Shown: positions 1-6,843 of the stretch, in pieces
How the letters are laid out: every line of letters starts with the position of its first letter
How positions within the stretch are numbered: the first letter of the stretch is position 1
Assembly (NCBI GenBank): GCA_947628355.1
Contig: CANQZO010000061.1
Location: forward strand, 1-9,832
Length of the DNA stretch: 9,832 nt
Direction of reading: 5' to 3'
Origin: Candidatus Gastranaerophilales bacterium
GTDB taxonomy: Bacteria; Cyanobacteriota; Vampirovibrionia; Gastranaerophilales; Gastranaerophilaceae
Translations under genes and position numbers: made by a program
Notes under the pieces: model-generated
Database searches by the model: none
The model's input: only the letters and a program-made list of their open reading frames with translations
Told to the model about the DNA's origin: nothing

Positions 1-1126
1 CAAAACTATATAATTCACTTTTAATATAACCTATAGTATTTCCGTTACTGTCTAATTGTTGAAGTTCCATTGAAGAAGATCCAAATCCTTCTCCTGATAT
101 TAATCTGTCTCGGGCTCCGCTTTCATATACTCTTTCTAATCTACCCTGCTGATTTGGATTTTGTCGGTAATCAAATACCTCCTTAGTTACGCAATCACCT
201 TCTTGTCTTACTCTTGAATATGGAGGATATCCGCATTTTGAATCTTTAGAAACAGGCAAACTTGTTGTACGTTCTTCATAAATAATTTTTCCGTCTTTAA
301 AATATCTGCTTTGGCTTCCCATACCCATATCTGTCGTTTTTATCACACTCAAATCGGCACCATATTCTTGATTTCCACCTTTTGTTACGGTTGTTGTATA
401 TCTCGTACCAAGAGACTGATTAGAGTTTTTAATTGTGATTTTTTCTTTATCAAAAGTTGTTTCTGATAAAACGCGATCATAATTATTTTTTACTGATACA
501 TTAGTTAAATTATTATTTGCATCATAATTATATATCTTTTCTTTTATTTGAGTATGATCTGAAAAAAACTTAGAACTTACAGGTTTACCGTTTTTGAAGT
601 CAGAGACAATATCTTCATAATTTTTTCTTATAAAAGCTTTTTTCAATTTTGAGTTTTCTTTTATAATATGTCCGTATTTTGTTTTAATAAACTCAAAAAT
701 ATTTCCGTCATTTTGCGTAGTAATTTTAGTTAAATTCCCAAGAGCATCATAAGAATATGTTTTGGATAAATTTTTTGTTCCCTGTCTTGCGCTTGATTGT
801 ATAACACCATCTTTATACGTTAACTGTACTAAATCGCCGTTTTTTAATGTATCATTAATTATACCCGTGAATAAATGTCCGCTTTTATCTTTTGCAATAC
901 CTGATTCAAACTTAATATTTGCAAGTTTTTGAGGAAGTTTACCTTTTTTAACATTTGCGGCAATTACTATACCTGCTGCCCCAATAGCCGCAAGTGAAGC
1001 TAGTGCAATAACTAACTTTTTCTTTTGATCTTGTGTCTTTTGTCCTGTTTTAATATCCGCTTTTTGTGCCTTGATATTATTATTTTTATATTCCGCAATT
1101 ATATTTTTATTTTTTCCGATTTTCAT
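1..1126 (-). CDS. Membrane-anchored protein with YD-like repeats, unknown function (C-terminus cut by window edge)
   Basis: An open frame of 375 codons runs from ATG at 1126 to the left edge without a stop, so the C-terminus lies outside. An AGAGG ribosome site (1134-1138) sits 7 bases upstream of the ATG. The first 37 residues are rich in Lys, Asn and Gln, with no signal peptide. One hydrophobic segment follows (about 38-58, Ala/Ile/Leu-rich). The rest is hydrophilic and carries degenerate repeats: YSYDALGNLTKI (124-135), YNYDANNNLTNVSV (199-212), FDYRQNPNQQGRLERVYESG (318-337) and DSNGNTIGYI (359-368). These resemble YD/RHS-type repeats and alternate with K(D/N)G segments such as YKDGVIQ (104-110) and FKDGKIIYEE (276-285). 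From the repeats I infer a surface or membrane-associated beta-rich repeat protein anchored by its N-terminal helix. It is far too short so far to be a full RHS toxin. It follows the 1209-1910 gene on the same strand, 82 bases downstream. Coding status is well supported; function is unknown. Confidence 0.8.
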   Translation of the reverse strand, partial: MKIGKNKNIIAEYKNNNIKAQKADIKTGQKTQDQKKKLVIALASLAAIGAAGIVIAANVKKGKLPQKLANIKFESGIAKDKSGHLFTGIINDTLKNGDLVQLTYKDGVIQSSARQGTKNLSKTYSYDALGNLTKITTQNDGNIFEFIKTKYGHIIKENSKLKKAFIRKNYEDIVSDFKNGKPVSSKFFSDHTQIKEKIYNYDANNNLTNVSVKNNYDRVLSETTFDKEKITIKNSNQSLGTRYTTTVTKGGNQEYGADLSVIKTTDMGMGSQSRYFKDGKIIYEERTTSLPVSKDSKCGYPPYSRVRQEGDCVTKEVFDYRQNPNQQGRLERVYESGARDRLISGEGFGSSSMELQQLDSNGNTIGYIKSELYSF

Positions 1127-1161
1127 TTTTCAACCTCTTTATTATTAAAACTTAAGAAGTT

Positions 1162-1188
1162 AAAAAAACTTGCTATTAATACTTAGCA
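1162..1188 (-). terminator. Weak Rho-independent terminator candidate after the AMIN-like gene
   Basis: Read on the minus strand, TGCTA and TAGCA (1184-1188 and 1171-1175) form a 5-bp stem with an 8-base loop, followed after two bases by seven T (1162-1168). The stem is short and poor in GC, so termination would be partial. It lies between the two minus-strand genes. A second small inverted repeat (AACTT-AAG-AAGTT, 1149-1161) lies just downstream, before the ribosome site of the YD-repeat gene. Confidence 0.3.
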
Positions 1189-1208
1189 TTTTTACAAATA
1201 TTTAGAAT

Positions 1209-1910
1209 TTAACCTGCTTTTCTGATTTTTTGAGGCAATTCATTATAAGAATTTACGCTAAGCTCTTGAGGGATAGTTACAACAGAGTTTTTAAAACTGC
1301 CCGTAACCTTATAATTCATTGACGGCAATACATCTTGACGCATGCTGTTTTTACTGCGCAAAGTTGAATTATATGTATTAACGGTCTTTTTATTTAATTT
1401 TTTAGGAGTTTGAAGATTATTATTTTTCTTTTTCGGCTTAAATAAAGCTATGAGTGCAAAAATAAATACTAAAGGAAACAGAGTATATTTATTAAACGAA
1501 TTATTTTGTAAATCCGCTTTGGTTAAAGTTCCGTCATAAAGTGAATTTACATATATTTGAGAATTTTCAATATTTTTCCCTTGAATTGTAATTGCGGTAT
1601 TATAAGCATTTTTCTTTTGGACAATAACATTATTTAAGTCTGAATTTGAATCATAAGATATTTCAATTGCGTCAGAAGGTACGGCAGAGTTAACAATAAA
1701 TGCCAATGAATTTATATCTTTAGTAATTTCGCTTATTTTTACGGATTTATCCGTATTAAGTATAATATTATAACCGTTATTTTCGGCTTGTTTTATGTCA
1801 ACGGAAGATATTACGTTAAAATCTGCGTGAGAAGATAAAGCCGAAATAATAAAAACGGCATAAAAAACAAATAATTTTAATACAAAACTAAACTTAATCC
1901 TCAAATTCAT
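1209..1910 (-). CDS. Signal-peptide protein with possible AMIN-like domain and C-terminal membrane segment
   Basis: A protein of 233 residues with ATG at 1910 and GGAG five bases upstream (CGGAGATGTAATG on the minus strand). Residues 1-29 look like a signal peptide, with a hydrophobic core (about 8-26) and a likely cut after SHA (27-29). Residues about 33-122 are beta-strand-like with alternating hydrophobics (VISSVDIKQ, YNIILNT, LAFIVNSAVP, NTAITIQGK). This pattern resembles the AMIN domain, which in cyanobacteria and secretin-associated proteins binds peptidoglycan or localises envelope complexes; the match is by eye and weak. A second hydrophobic stretch (about 143-157, TLFPLVFIFALIALF) is followed by KPKKKNNN and a 70-residue polar, Lys/Asn/Ser-rich tail. 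By the positive-inside rule the tail is probably cytoplasmic and the AMIN-like part periplasmic. It is divergently placed to the GH13-like gene and upstream of the YD-repeat gene. It is a real gene by length, signal peptide and ribosome site; its function is not known. Confidence 0.75.
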   Translation of the reverse strand: MNLRIKFSFVLKLFVFYAVFIISALSSHADFNVISSVDIKQAENNGYNIILNTDKSVKISEITKDINSLAFIVNSAVPSDAIEISYDSNSDLNNVIVQKKNAYNTAITIQGKNIENSQIYVNSLYDGTLTKADLQNNSFNKYTLFPLVFIFALIALFKPKKKNNNLQTPKKLNKKTVNTYNSTLRSKNSMRQDVLPSMNYKVTGSFKNSVVTIPQELSVNSYNELPQKIRKAG

Positions 1911-2080
1911 TACATCTCCGACGATTACTTATACCCTTGTAAATGTATTTTAAAATTTTTTATAAATAAAAACATCAATCCGGCGGTTTATAAAATTATC
2001 TAAATCTAAAGATTAATATCCTTGCAATAAGATTGAAAAAATAATACTATAATTAAGTAATAATTCTGCAAGGGGTAGGC
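1911..2080. other. Divergent intergenic promoter region
   Basis: These 170 bases separate the minus-strand AMIN-like gene from the plus-strand GH13-like gene and must hold both start regions. A perfect TATAAT is visible for the plus strand (annotated separately). For the minus strand the best -10 candidate is TATAAG (1928-1933), without a convincing -35. No strong palindrome, riboswitch-like fold or small gene was recognised. Confidence 0.5.
2022..2053 (+). promoter_or_regulatory. Promoter candidate of the GH13-like / NagZ operon
   Basis: A perfect TATAAT lies at 2048-2053, 27 bases before the ATG. TTGCAA (2022-2027) is the only -35-like hexamer in range: 20 bases from TATAAT, but 17 bases from the overlapping TACTAT (2045-2050). 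The ribosome site AAGGGG (2070-2075) follows, 5 bases before the start codon at 2081. A similar TTGCnn-N17-TACTATAA arrangement precedes the phosphodiesterase gene at 7078. Confidence 0.5.
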
Positions 2081-4372
2081 ATGTTAGAGTTTCTTTTTAA
2101 AAAAGCACCGAAAGAAAATAAATCGGAAAAAATTAAAAATTATTATAAAAAAATAAAAGAATTATATGCTAAAGAACAAATATCACATGAACGGCAAAAA
2201 GAGCTGGGTGATTTAATTGAAAAATACGGATATTTGCCCTATTCGCAGTCAAAAGCACTGGAAGAATTAAGCAACGCTGAAACTATATTCTGTCTTGAAA
2301 AAAAACTTGAGTTAAACGAAACATATAAAAATAACGAGCTTAATTTTGAAGAAAATTCGATTAGTGCCGTAAAAAGAGCGGGATACACTGATGCTGATTG
2401 GATAAAAAGAGAACAGCATGATATAAAATTAATCAATTTAGCAGGGTTAGGCAATGGAGCGGAAGATTTAAGCCCCGCAAAATTTATTGATTGGTTAAAA
2501 CAAATAGTCATTTTGCCCGCAGGTAATTTATCTCAAGGAGTTATGGCTACAACAATATATTTAGTACCGTTTCATCCGAGAGATTTCGGCAATGCCTATT
2601 TAACTTCAAGTGCGGAAGAAGTCAGCGAAAGACTTGCCGATAAAGAATTAAAACAAAACGGAATAACCCCGAAAGAGCAGATAAAATTATTTATTACTCT
2701 GGCTCAATTAGCGGGACACCCTGTAATATATGACGTATTCCCGCAAAACGGCAGGTACTCGAAAACCGTTATGGTTCATCCGGAACTTGCAAGGTGGATT
2801 GATGTTAAGTTCTTAACCGAAGAAATATCCAAGTCATTAAATTTCGCGGCTATAAAACTTTCAAAAGAATTTGATGAAGACGACGTAACAATCGTAAGGA
2901 ATATATACAAATCAACATTAAAAAGCGGTTCCATAGATTTAACTCCCGAATTTAAACCGATATATGACAGGTTTAATGAGGAGCTTGAGCAAAAGAAAAA
3001 AGAGCTTTCAAATTTTATGACTCTTAAAGGAGAACAAAAGAAACTTCAAAAACGGGTAAAAGATATAATAGCTAAAATAGAGGGAGTTAATCCTAAAAAA
3101 ATAAAAAAAGATACGGATATTACAAAGCGCGGAGAAATTATAAATGCGCTTATAGAGGAGGGGTTATGGACTCTGCCTGACGGTGCGTGGTGTTCAAGCG
3201 GGATACCCATATTTGAAAAAATGTCAGAGGGCGGAGCATATCCTATATTTACTCACTATAATGCCAAAGGTCATGATGTGACAAAGTTTGCCGATTCCGA
3301 TTGCCAGACTCCTTATTATTTTGTTTACCTTGAAAACGGTGAATACAACCTGAGTGCCGTTAATTTTTACTTGAAATATCTGCAGGATTTACAGGAAGAT
3401 TATAATTTTGACGGGTTTAGAATGACTCATTCGGATTTTGTTGTGGATGAAATGAGCGAAAAGGATTTAAGACCCATAAGTTATCGTGCACCGAGAATGG
3501 TATTAACAAAAGCAAATGAAATATTAAAATCAAAAGTTCCCTATTTTGCCTCCATGGCGGAATATCGTTTATGGGGTTCATATTTAAAAGAATATCATCA
3601 GAATATGAAATTTGATATTTTTTGGGGTAATGATACAAAAACCGATTATGAAAAAATCCCCTCTGAAGTTATTGCAAATAACCGTGAGCTTCAAGAATAT
3701 AACGGCGAAATATATAAAAATTCGCTCTTATCAATATTAAAAACGTACAATAACCAAGACGGAGAATTCAGAACCGTTAACAGATATATCGGTTTAATGG
3801 ATTTTGATGAGGCAATATTTAAGTGGTTTAAATTTAAGTTTCTGCCTGCGGGAAAACTTGCTCAGCGCCCGTGCTTATATGTTGACGGGGATGAATCTTT
3901 CTCAAAAGACGGGATTGAAGCAACAATACAGGAGGAAGTTTCTTTAATCCGCGAAAGAAATGATGAATTTTACGATAAATTCGATGCAATAAGAAGATTG
4001 GCAATAAATAATGATTTAACCTTAAACGGAGAAGCTCAAATAATTAATCAGCAGAAAAACGGATTTGTAAGCTGGATGATTTCAAAAGAAACCGTAAAAG
4101 AATCTTTAATTATTTCGGCGAATTATCTGCCGAGAGAAGAAAAAGTATTAAAACAAAATTCTGACGGGACTATGGAATACACAATAAAAAACAATAATCC
4201 CGTAGAAAATAAAAAAATAGAAATTCCTGCGGATTATGAACTTGAATGCGAATATATCTATGAGGCGGATAAAAAAGATTTTATTCCGCACTACTGTGGA
4301 AAGGGTATTAAAACAATAGAAATAGAAAAACTTGAGCCCTCGGAATTTAAAATATATAAAATTAAAAGATAA
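2081..4372 (+). CDS. Divergent GH13-like (alpha-amylase superfamily) protein with altered catalytic site
   Basis: A protein of 763 residues with ATG at 2081 and AAGGGG upstream; no signal peptide, so probably cytoplasmic. After a charged helical N-terminus (1-125), residues about 130-650 follow the order of a GH13 barrel. There is a beta3-like segment ATTIYLVPFHPRDFG, then PVIYDVFPQNGR (214-225) at conserved region I. A charged coiled-coil-like insert follows (about 300-335). Then come FDGFRMTHSDF (443-453) at region II, PYFASMAEYRLWG (487-499) at region III with candidate acid E494, RYIGLMDFDEA (568-578) near region IV, and LPAGKLAQRPCLYVDGDE, the usual late-barrel segment. A C-terminal beta-rich domain runs from about 661 to 763. 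GH13 enzymes use GFRxD with Asp as nucleophile; here that position is T449, and the Asn-His of region I reads Gln-Asn. Either catalysis is changed or the protein is a non-hydrolytic relative. It leads an operon with a GH3 gene. The fold assignment is fairly sure; substrate and activity are unknown. Confidence 0.75.
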   Translation: MLEFLFKKAPKENKSEKIKNYYKKIKELYAKEQISHERQKELGDLIEKYGYLPYSQSKALEELSNAETIFCLEKKLELNETYKNNELNFEENSISAVKRAGYTDADWIKREQHDIKLINLAGLGNGAEDLSPAKFIDWLKQIVILPAGNLSQGVMATTIYLVPFHPRDFGNAYLTSSAEEVSERLADKELKQNGITPKEQIKLFITLAQLAGHPVIYDVFPQNGRYSKTVMVHPELARWIDVKFLTEEISKSLNFAAIKLSKEFDEDDVTIVRNIYKSTLKSGSIDLTPEFKPIYDRFNEELEQKKKELSNFMTLKGEQKKLQKRVKDIIAKIEGVNPKKIKKDTDITKRGEIINALIEEGLWTLPDGAWCSSGIPIFEKMSEGGAYPIFTHYNAKGHDVTKFADSDCQTPYYFVYLENGEYNLSAVNFYLKYLQDLQEDYNFDGFRMTHSDFVVDEMSEKDLRPISYRAPRMVLTKANEILKSKVPYFASMAEYRLWGSYLKEYHQNMKFDIFWGNDTKTDYEKIPSEVIANNRELQEYNGEIYKNSLLSILKTYNNQDGEFRTVNRYIGLMDFDEAIFKWFKFKFLPAGKLAQRPCLYVDGDESFSKDGIEATIQEEVSLIRERNDEFYDKFDAIRRLAINNDLTLNGEAQIINQQKNGFVSWMISKETVKESLIISANYLPREEKVLKQNSDGTMEYTIKNNNPVENKKIEIPADYELECEYIYEADKKDFIPHYCGKGIKTIEIEKLEPSEFKIYKIKR

Positions 4373-4374
4373 AA

Positions 4375-5382
4375 ATGGATATAAATGGTTTAACGCTTAA
4401 AGAAAAAATATCTCAAATGTTTATTGTCGGATTTAACGGCAAAAATTTTGAGTCCGACAGATTTTTTATGACACTTTTAAATTTAAAATTAGGCGGTGTT
4501 ATATTTTTTACTCAAAATATAGAAAGTGAAAAACAATTTAAGGAATTAATAATAAATCTTTCAAAAACTGCCAAAATACCGATGTTTTACTCAATTGATC
4601 AAGAAGGAGGCAGAGTAGAGAGAACCGAAAAAATCCATAACGGAAAAAAATATTTAAGCGCAAAAAGTGCATTTGAAATGGGATTAACATTTTTGCAGGA
4701 CCAAACAAAAGAAATAGCGCTTGAACTTAAAAATTACGGAATAAACATGAACTTTGCGCCTGTTGCGGATGTTAATACAAACGAGTTTAATCCGATAATA
4801 GGAGAAAGAGCCTTTTCAAATAAAACAGAAGAAGTAATATCGGCGATAAAAGTTGTAATAAAAGAGTATGAAAAATACGGAATAATAACCGTAGGCAAGC
4901 ATTTCCCGGGGCATGGCGCTGCGGGTGCCGATTCGCATAAGACTATGCCTATAATTGATTTACCCGAAACAGAGTTAAAAGAAAAACATATAAAACCCTT
5001 TGAAGAAGCAATAAAATTAAATATTCCCGCAATAATGGCTGCCCATGTTTTATATCCTGATTTAGACAGTGAATATCCCGCTTCAATATCATCAAAAATA
5101 CTAAACGGAATACTGCGAAATGAATTAAAATATAAAGGATTAATCATTACTGATGATATGGAAATGAACGGAATAAAAAATTATACTGCTTATGAAGCCT
5201 GTATAACCGCTATTAATGCGGGTGTTAATATGTTTATTTTCAGAAACGCAAACAATAATATAATTGAACTTATTGAAGAACTTGAAACGGCAGTAAAAAA
5301 TAATATTATTTCGGAAGAAAAAATTAACGGCTCAGTAAGGAAAATCATAGAATTAAAATGCCGATATGGAATTATCAATTAA
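4375..5382 (+). CDS. nagZ: GH3 beta-N-acetylhexosaminidase, NagZ type
   Basis: A protein of 335 residues, the usual length of a single-domain GH3 NagZ barrel. Enzymes of this type remove beta-1,4-linked GlcNAc from peptidoglycan fragments during wall recycling. There is no signal peptide, which fits cytoplasmic recycling. Visible motifs are LGGVIFF near the N-terminus, substrate-site DQEGGRV (75-81), NFAPVADVN, KHFPGHG (175-181) followed by the D186-S187-H188 pair that acts as acid/base dyad in NagZ, and ITDDMEM, where D260 is the expected nucleophile. All key residues are present, so it should be active. The ATG lies 2 bases after the stop of the GH13-like gene and no Shine-Dalgarno is visible, so translation is probably coupled to that gene. 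A beta-glucosidase of GH3 would normally be longer and have a second domain; the dyad inside the barrel favours NagZ. The exact glycan specificity cannot be read from sequence. Confidence 0.9.
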   Translation: MDINGLTLKEKISQMFIVGFNGKNFESDRFFMTLLNLKLGGVIFFTQNIESEKQFKELIINLSKTAKIPMFYSIDQEGGRVERTEKIHNGKKYLSAKSAFEMGLTFLQDQTKEIALELKNYGINMNFAPVADVNTNEFNPIIGERAFSNKTEEVISAIKVVIKEYEKYGIITVGKHFPGHGAAGADSHKTMPIIDLPETELKEKHIKPFEEAIKLNIPAIMAAHVLYPDLDSEYPASISSKILNGILRNELKYKGLIITDDMEMNGIKNYTAYEACITAINAGVNMFIFRNANNNIIELIEELETAVKNNIISEEKINGSVRKIIELKCRYGIIN

Positions 5383-5435
5383 GGTATAAACAATAATAAA
5401 AATTTCCTTTATCTTTCTAAAAAAACGGAGGAACA

Positions 5436-5690
5436 ATGAGGAAAGTTATTATAAGTTTATTTGTACTTTTAATATTTATAAACACGGTAAATGCCGCACA
5501 AAATTTGGAATTATCGGACATTATAAAGCAAGCAAGAGAAAATGCAATGCCGCAAAATCAACAAGCTGATATGCAAAAAGCAATACAGCCCGTAAAAAAT
5601 GAAATAAGCGAAAAAACAACCTGCGAGCAAAATGCGGCAGAGAAAATAAATCCTGCCGAAGTATTGGGAACTCCGGCTTTAAAGCAATAA
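5436..5690 (+). CDS. Small secreted protein, unknown function
   Basis: An 84-residue protein with a strong ribosome site (GGAGG, 5427-5431, 4 bases before ATG). Residues 1-20 form a typical signal peptide: basic MRK, a hydrophobic core VIISLFVLLIFI, and a likely cut after VNA (18-20). The mature part, about 64 residues, is hydrophilic, rich in Gln, Asn, Glu and Ala, with one cysteine (C63) and no lipobox. Helix is likely over about 24-60 (LELSDIIKQARENAM, ADMQKAIQPVKNEI). It starts 53 bases after the NagZ-like gene and may be the last gene of that operon, although its own promoter is possible. I do not recognise the family. A periplasmic helical protein is the most that can be said. The signal peptide and ribosome site make it a credible gene. 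Confidence 0.7.
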   Translation: MRKVIISLFVLLIFINTVNAAQNLELSDIIKQARENAMPQNQQADMQKAIQPVKNEISEKTTCEQNAAEKINPAEVLGTPALKQ

Positions 5691-5701
5691 TTAATGCTTT
5701 T
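5681..5701. terminator. Bidirectional terminator-like hairpin across abutting stop codons
   Basis: AAAGCA (5681-5686) and TGCTTT (5695-5700) can pair over an 8-base loop, with four T on the plus side (5698-5701) and three on the minus side. The loop holds both stop codons, TAA of the secreted-protein gene (5688-5690) and the reverse-strand stop of the asparagine-synthetase gene (5691-5693). The convergent position supports a terminator, but the 6-bp AT-rich stem is weak. Confidence 0.4.
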
Positions 5702-6746
5702 GGGGCTTATCATAAATATTTAAAAATTGTTCAAGACACCATACAAGCCATTTTTGATCTCCGGTTAAATTATCCGTGCAATTGGGGATAAATTCAGGTC
5801 TTGAAACTTTATAATTTTTCAGCCATTGCTCTGTAGCTCTGGGCAGGGGAATTTTTTCGGGGATTTCCAATTCGGGATATCTTAGTTTAAAAAGTTCTCT
5901 AAGCATATATTTAGGTTCGCCGTTTCTTATTCTTTTTAAATCTAAAGGTTTTCCCATTTCCATAGAAAAATAAGGTTCAAGATGATTAATTTTTTCTTTC
6001 GCAAATACATGTTCAAAAGATGTTATTGATTCATTAGTACATAATTCTTTTAAAAATTTTTGATAATCAATTTTTTTATTTTTTAATCTGTATCGTTCAT
6101 AAACATAAGATATATCAACAGGTTTTTTTAGCACTTTTTCGGGGTTAACGTATGTATAAAATTCTTTAAATTCATCAAAATCCCATTCTTTTGCTAAGAT
6201 TTTGTTATGTCCGCCAAAAATTTTATCCGCCCCATCACCAAGAATAATTAACTCAATTCCTTGTTTTTTTACATGTTTTATTGCTTTCACCAGCTGAACT
6301 TCTATTGAATGGAAGGGTTCTCCGTCATATTCCAATATCTCGGGAGTAAGGTTTTCAAAATCGCTCCAATACATTTCAATTATTTCATGTTTTAAATTGT
6401 ATTTATCAGCATATATTTTTGCTTGTTCGGTTTCATCTGTTGCACCGTCAGCTATACATTTAAACGTATATGCACGAGTTCCCGCAGGTAAATATGAAGC
6501 TAAAATTGCACTGTCTATCCCGCTTGAAAGAAATATTGCCGTTTTATTCGGAATATAATTCTCTTTTATTTTTCTTTTTATAATTCTTTCTATATCTTCA
6601 ACAGTTTCAACAAGTTCTTTTTCTATGTTGTTTTGAGGCTTTATTGATTTATGATATACGTCTTTGAAAAAATCTATATCATCTCTTTCTATAAATCTGA
6701 AAGCAAGATAATGACTCATGCAAAATTCTTTATCAATTATTCTCAT
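5691..6746 (-). CDS. Stand-alone asparagine-synthetase (AsnB C-terminal) domain protein
   Basis: A protein of 351 residues in the ATP-pyrophosphatase family of asparagine synthetases, which adenylate a carboxylate and transfer nitrogen to it. The PP-loop motif FLSSGIDS (72-79) and the second AMP-binding motif LGDGADKIFGG (169-179) are clear. EPYFSMEM (257-264) and KYMLRELF...PEKIPLPRATEQWL (279-309) match the late part of the synthetase domain. The N-terminal glutaminase domain of AsnB (Cys2, about 200 residues) is missing, so the protein must use free ammonia, take nitrogen from a separate partner, or make a different product such as a beta-lactam-like or amidated metabolite. I chose ATG at 6746 because AAGG lies 6 bases upstream; an open extension to TTG at 6824 adds 26 residues with no ribosome site and overlaps the promoter. 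It converges with the secreted-protein gene and diverges from the RHH gene. The family is sure; the substrate is not. Confidence 0.85.
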   Translation of the reverse strand: MRIIDKEFCMSHYLAFRFIERDDIDFFKDVYHKSIKPQNNIEKELVETVEDIERIIKRKIKENYIPNKTAIFLSSGIDSAILASYLPAGTRAYTFKCIADGATDETEQAKIYADKYNLKHEIIEMYWSDFENLTPEILEYDGEPFHSIEVQLVKAIKHVKKQGIELIILGDGADKIFGGHNKILAKEWDFDEFKEFYTYVNPEKVLKKPVDISYVYERYRLKNKKIDYQKFLKELCTNESITSFEHVFAKEKINHLEPYFSMEMGKPLDLKRIRNGEPKYMLRELFKLRYPELEIPEKIPLPRATEQWLKNYKVSRPEFIPNCTDNLTGDQKWLVWCLEQFLNIYDKPQKH

Positions 6747-6803
6747 CCGTAACCTTCTGTTTTTATCAGTTTTAAATTTTTTTAATATCTTTATACTAAA
6801 AAA

Positions 6804-6832
6804 AATATACCATAAAATATGCAAATTTGCAC
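6804..6832 (-). promoter_or_regulatory. Extended -10 promoter candidate of the asparagine-synthetase gene
   Basis: On the minus strand TGGTATATT (6812-6804) is an extended -10 element, TGn plus TATATT. A poor -35, GTGCAA (6832-6827), lies 17 bases upstream, as is common for extended -10 promoters. It lies about 60 bases before the chosen start codon at 6746. The -35 region overlaps the palindrome at 6820-6831. Confidence 0.4.
6820..6831. repeat. Perfect 12-base palindrome TGCAAATTTGCA (operator candidate)
   Basis: TGCAAATTTGCA reads the same on both strands. It lies in the 160-base gap between divergent genes and overlaps the -35 region of the minus-strand promoter candidate, the classic place for a repressor site of a dimeric regulator. 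Related TGCAAA words also occur by chance in this AT-rich DNA, so function is inferred only from symmetry and position. Confidence 0.4.
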
Positions 6833-6843
6833 TATAAAAAACA

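Noticed and set aside
1..1126. YD-repeat gene as an RHS polymorphic toxin
   Set aside because: The visible 375 residues have only a few degenerate repeats, no signal peptide, no RHS core motif and no toxin or immunity gene beside them; the missing end leaves the question open but unsupported.
2239..2511. 90-codon minus-strand open frame inside the GH13-like gene
   Set aside because: It is fully antisense to a well-supported gene, has no convincing ribosome site and its composition is that of a reverse-strand shadow.
3417..3638. 73-codon minus-strand open frame inside the GH13-like gene
   Set aside because: It is antisense to conserved barrel motifs and has no recognisable features.
4734..5147. 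137-codon minus-strand open frame inside the NagZ-type gene
   Set aside because: It lies opposite the KHFPGHG catalytic segment; the hydrophobic look comes from reverse-strand reading of AT-rich codons.
5190..5378. 62-codon minus-strand open frame at the end of the NagZ-type gene
   Set aside because: It is an antisense shadow without ribosome site or family features.
6747..6824. 26-codon N-terminal extension of the asparagine-synthetase gene from TTG at 6824
   Set aside because: It has no ribosome site, covers the likely promoter and its residues do not resemble the family, whereas ATG at 6746 has AAGG at good spacing.
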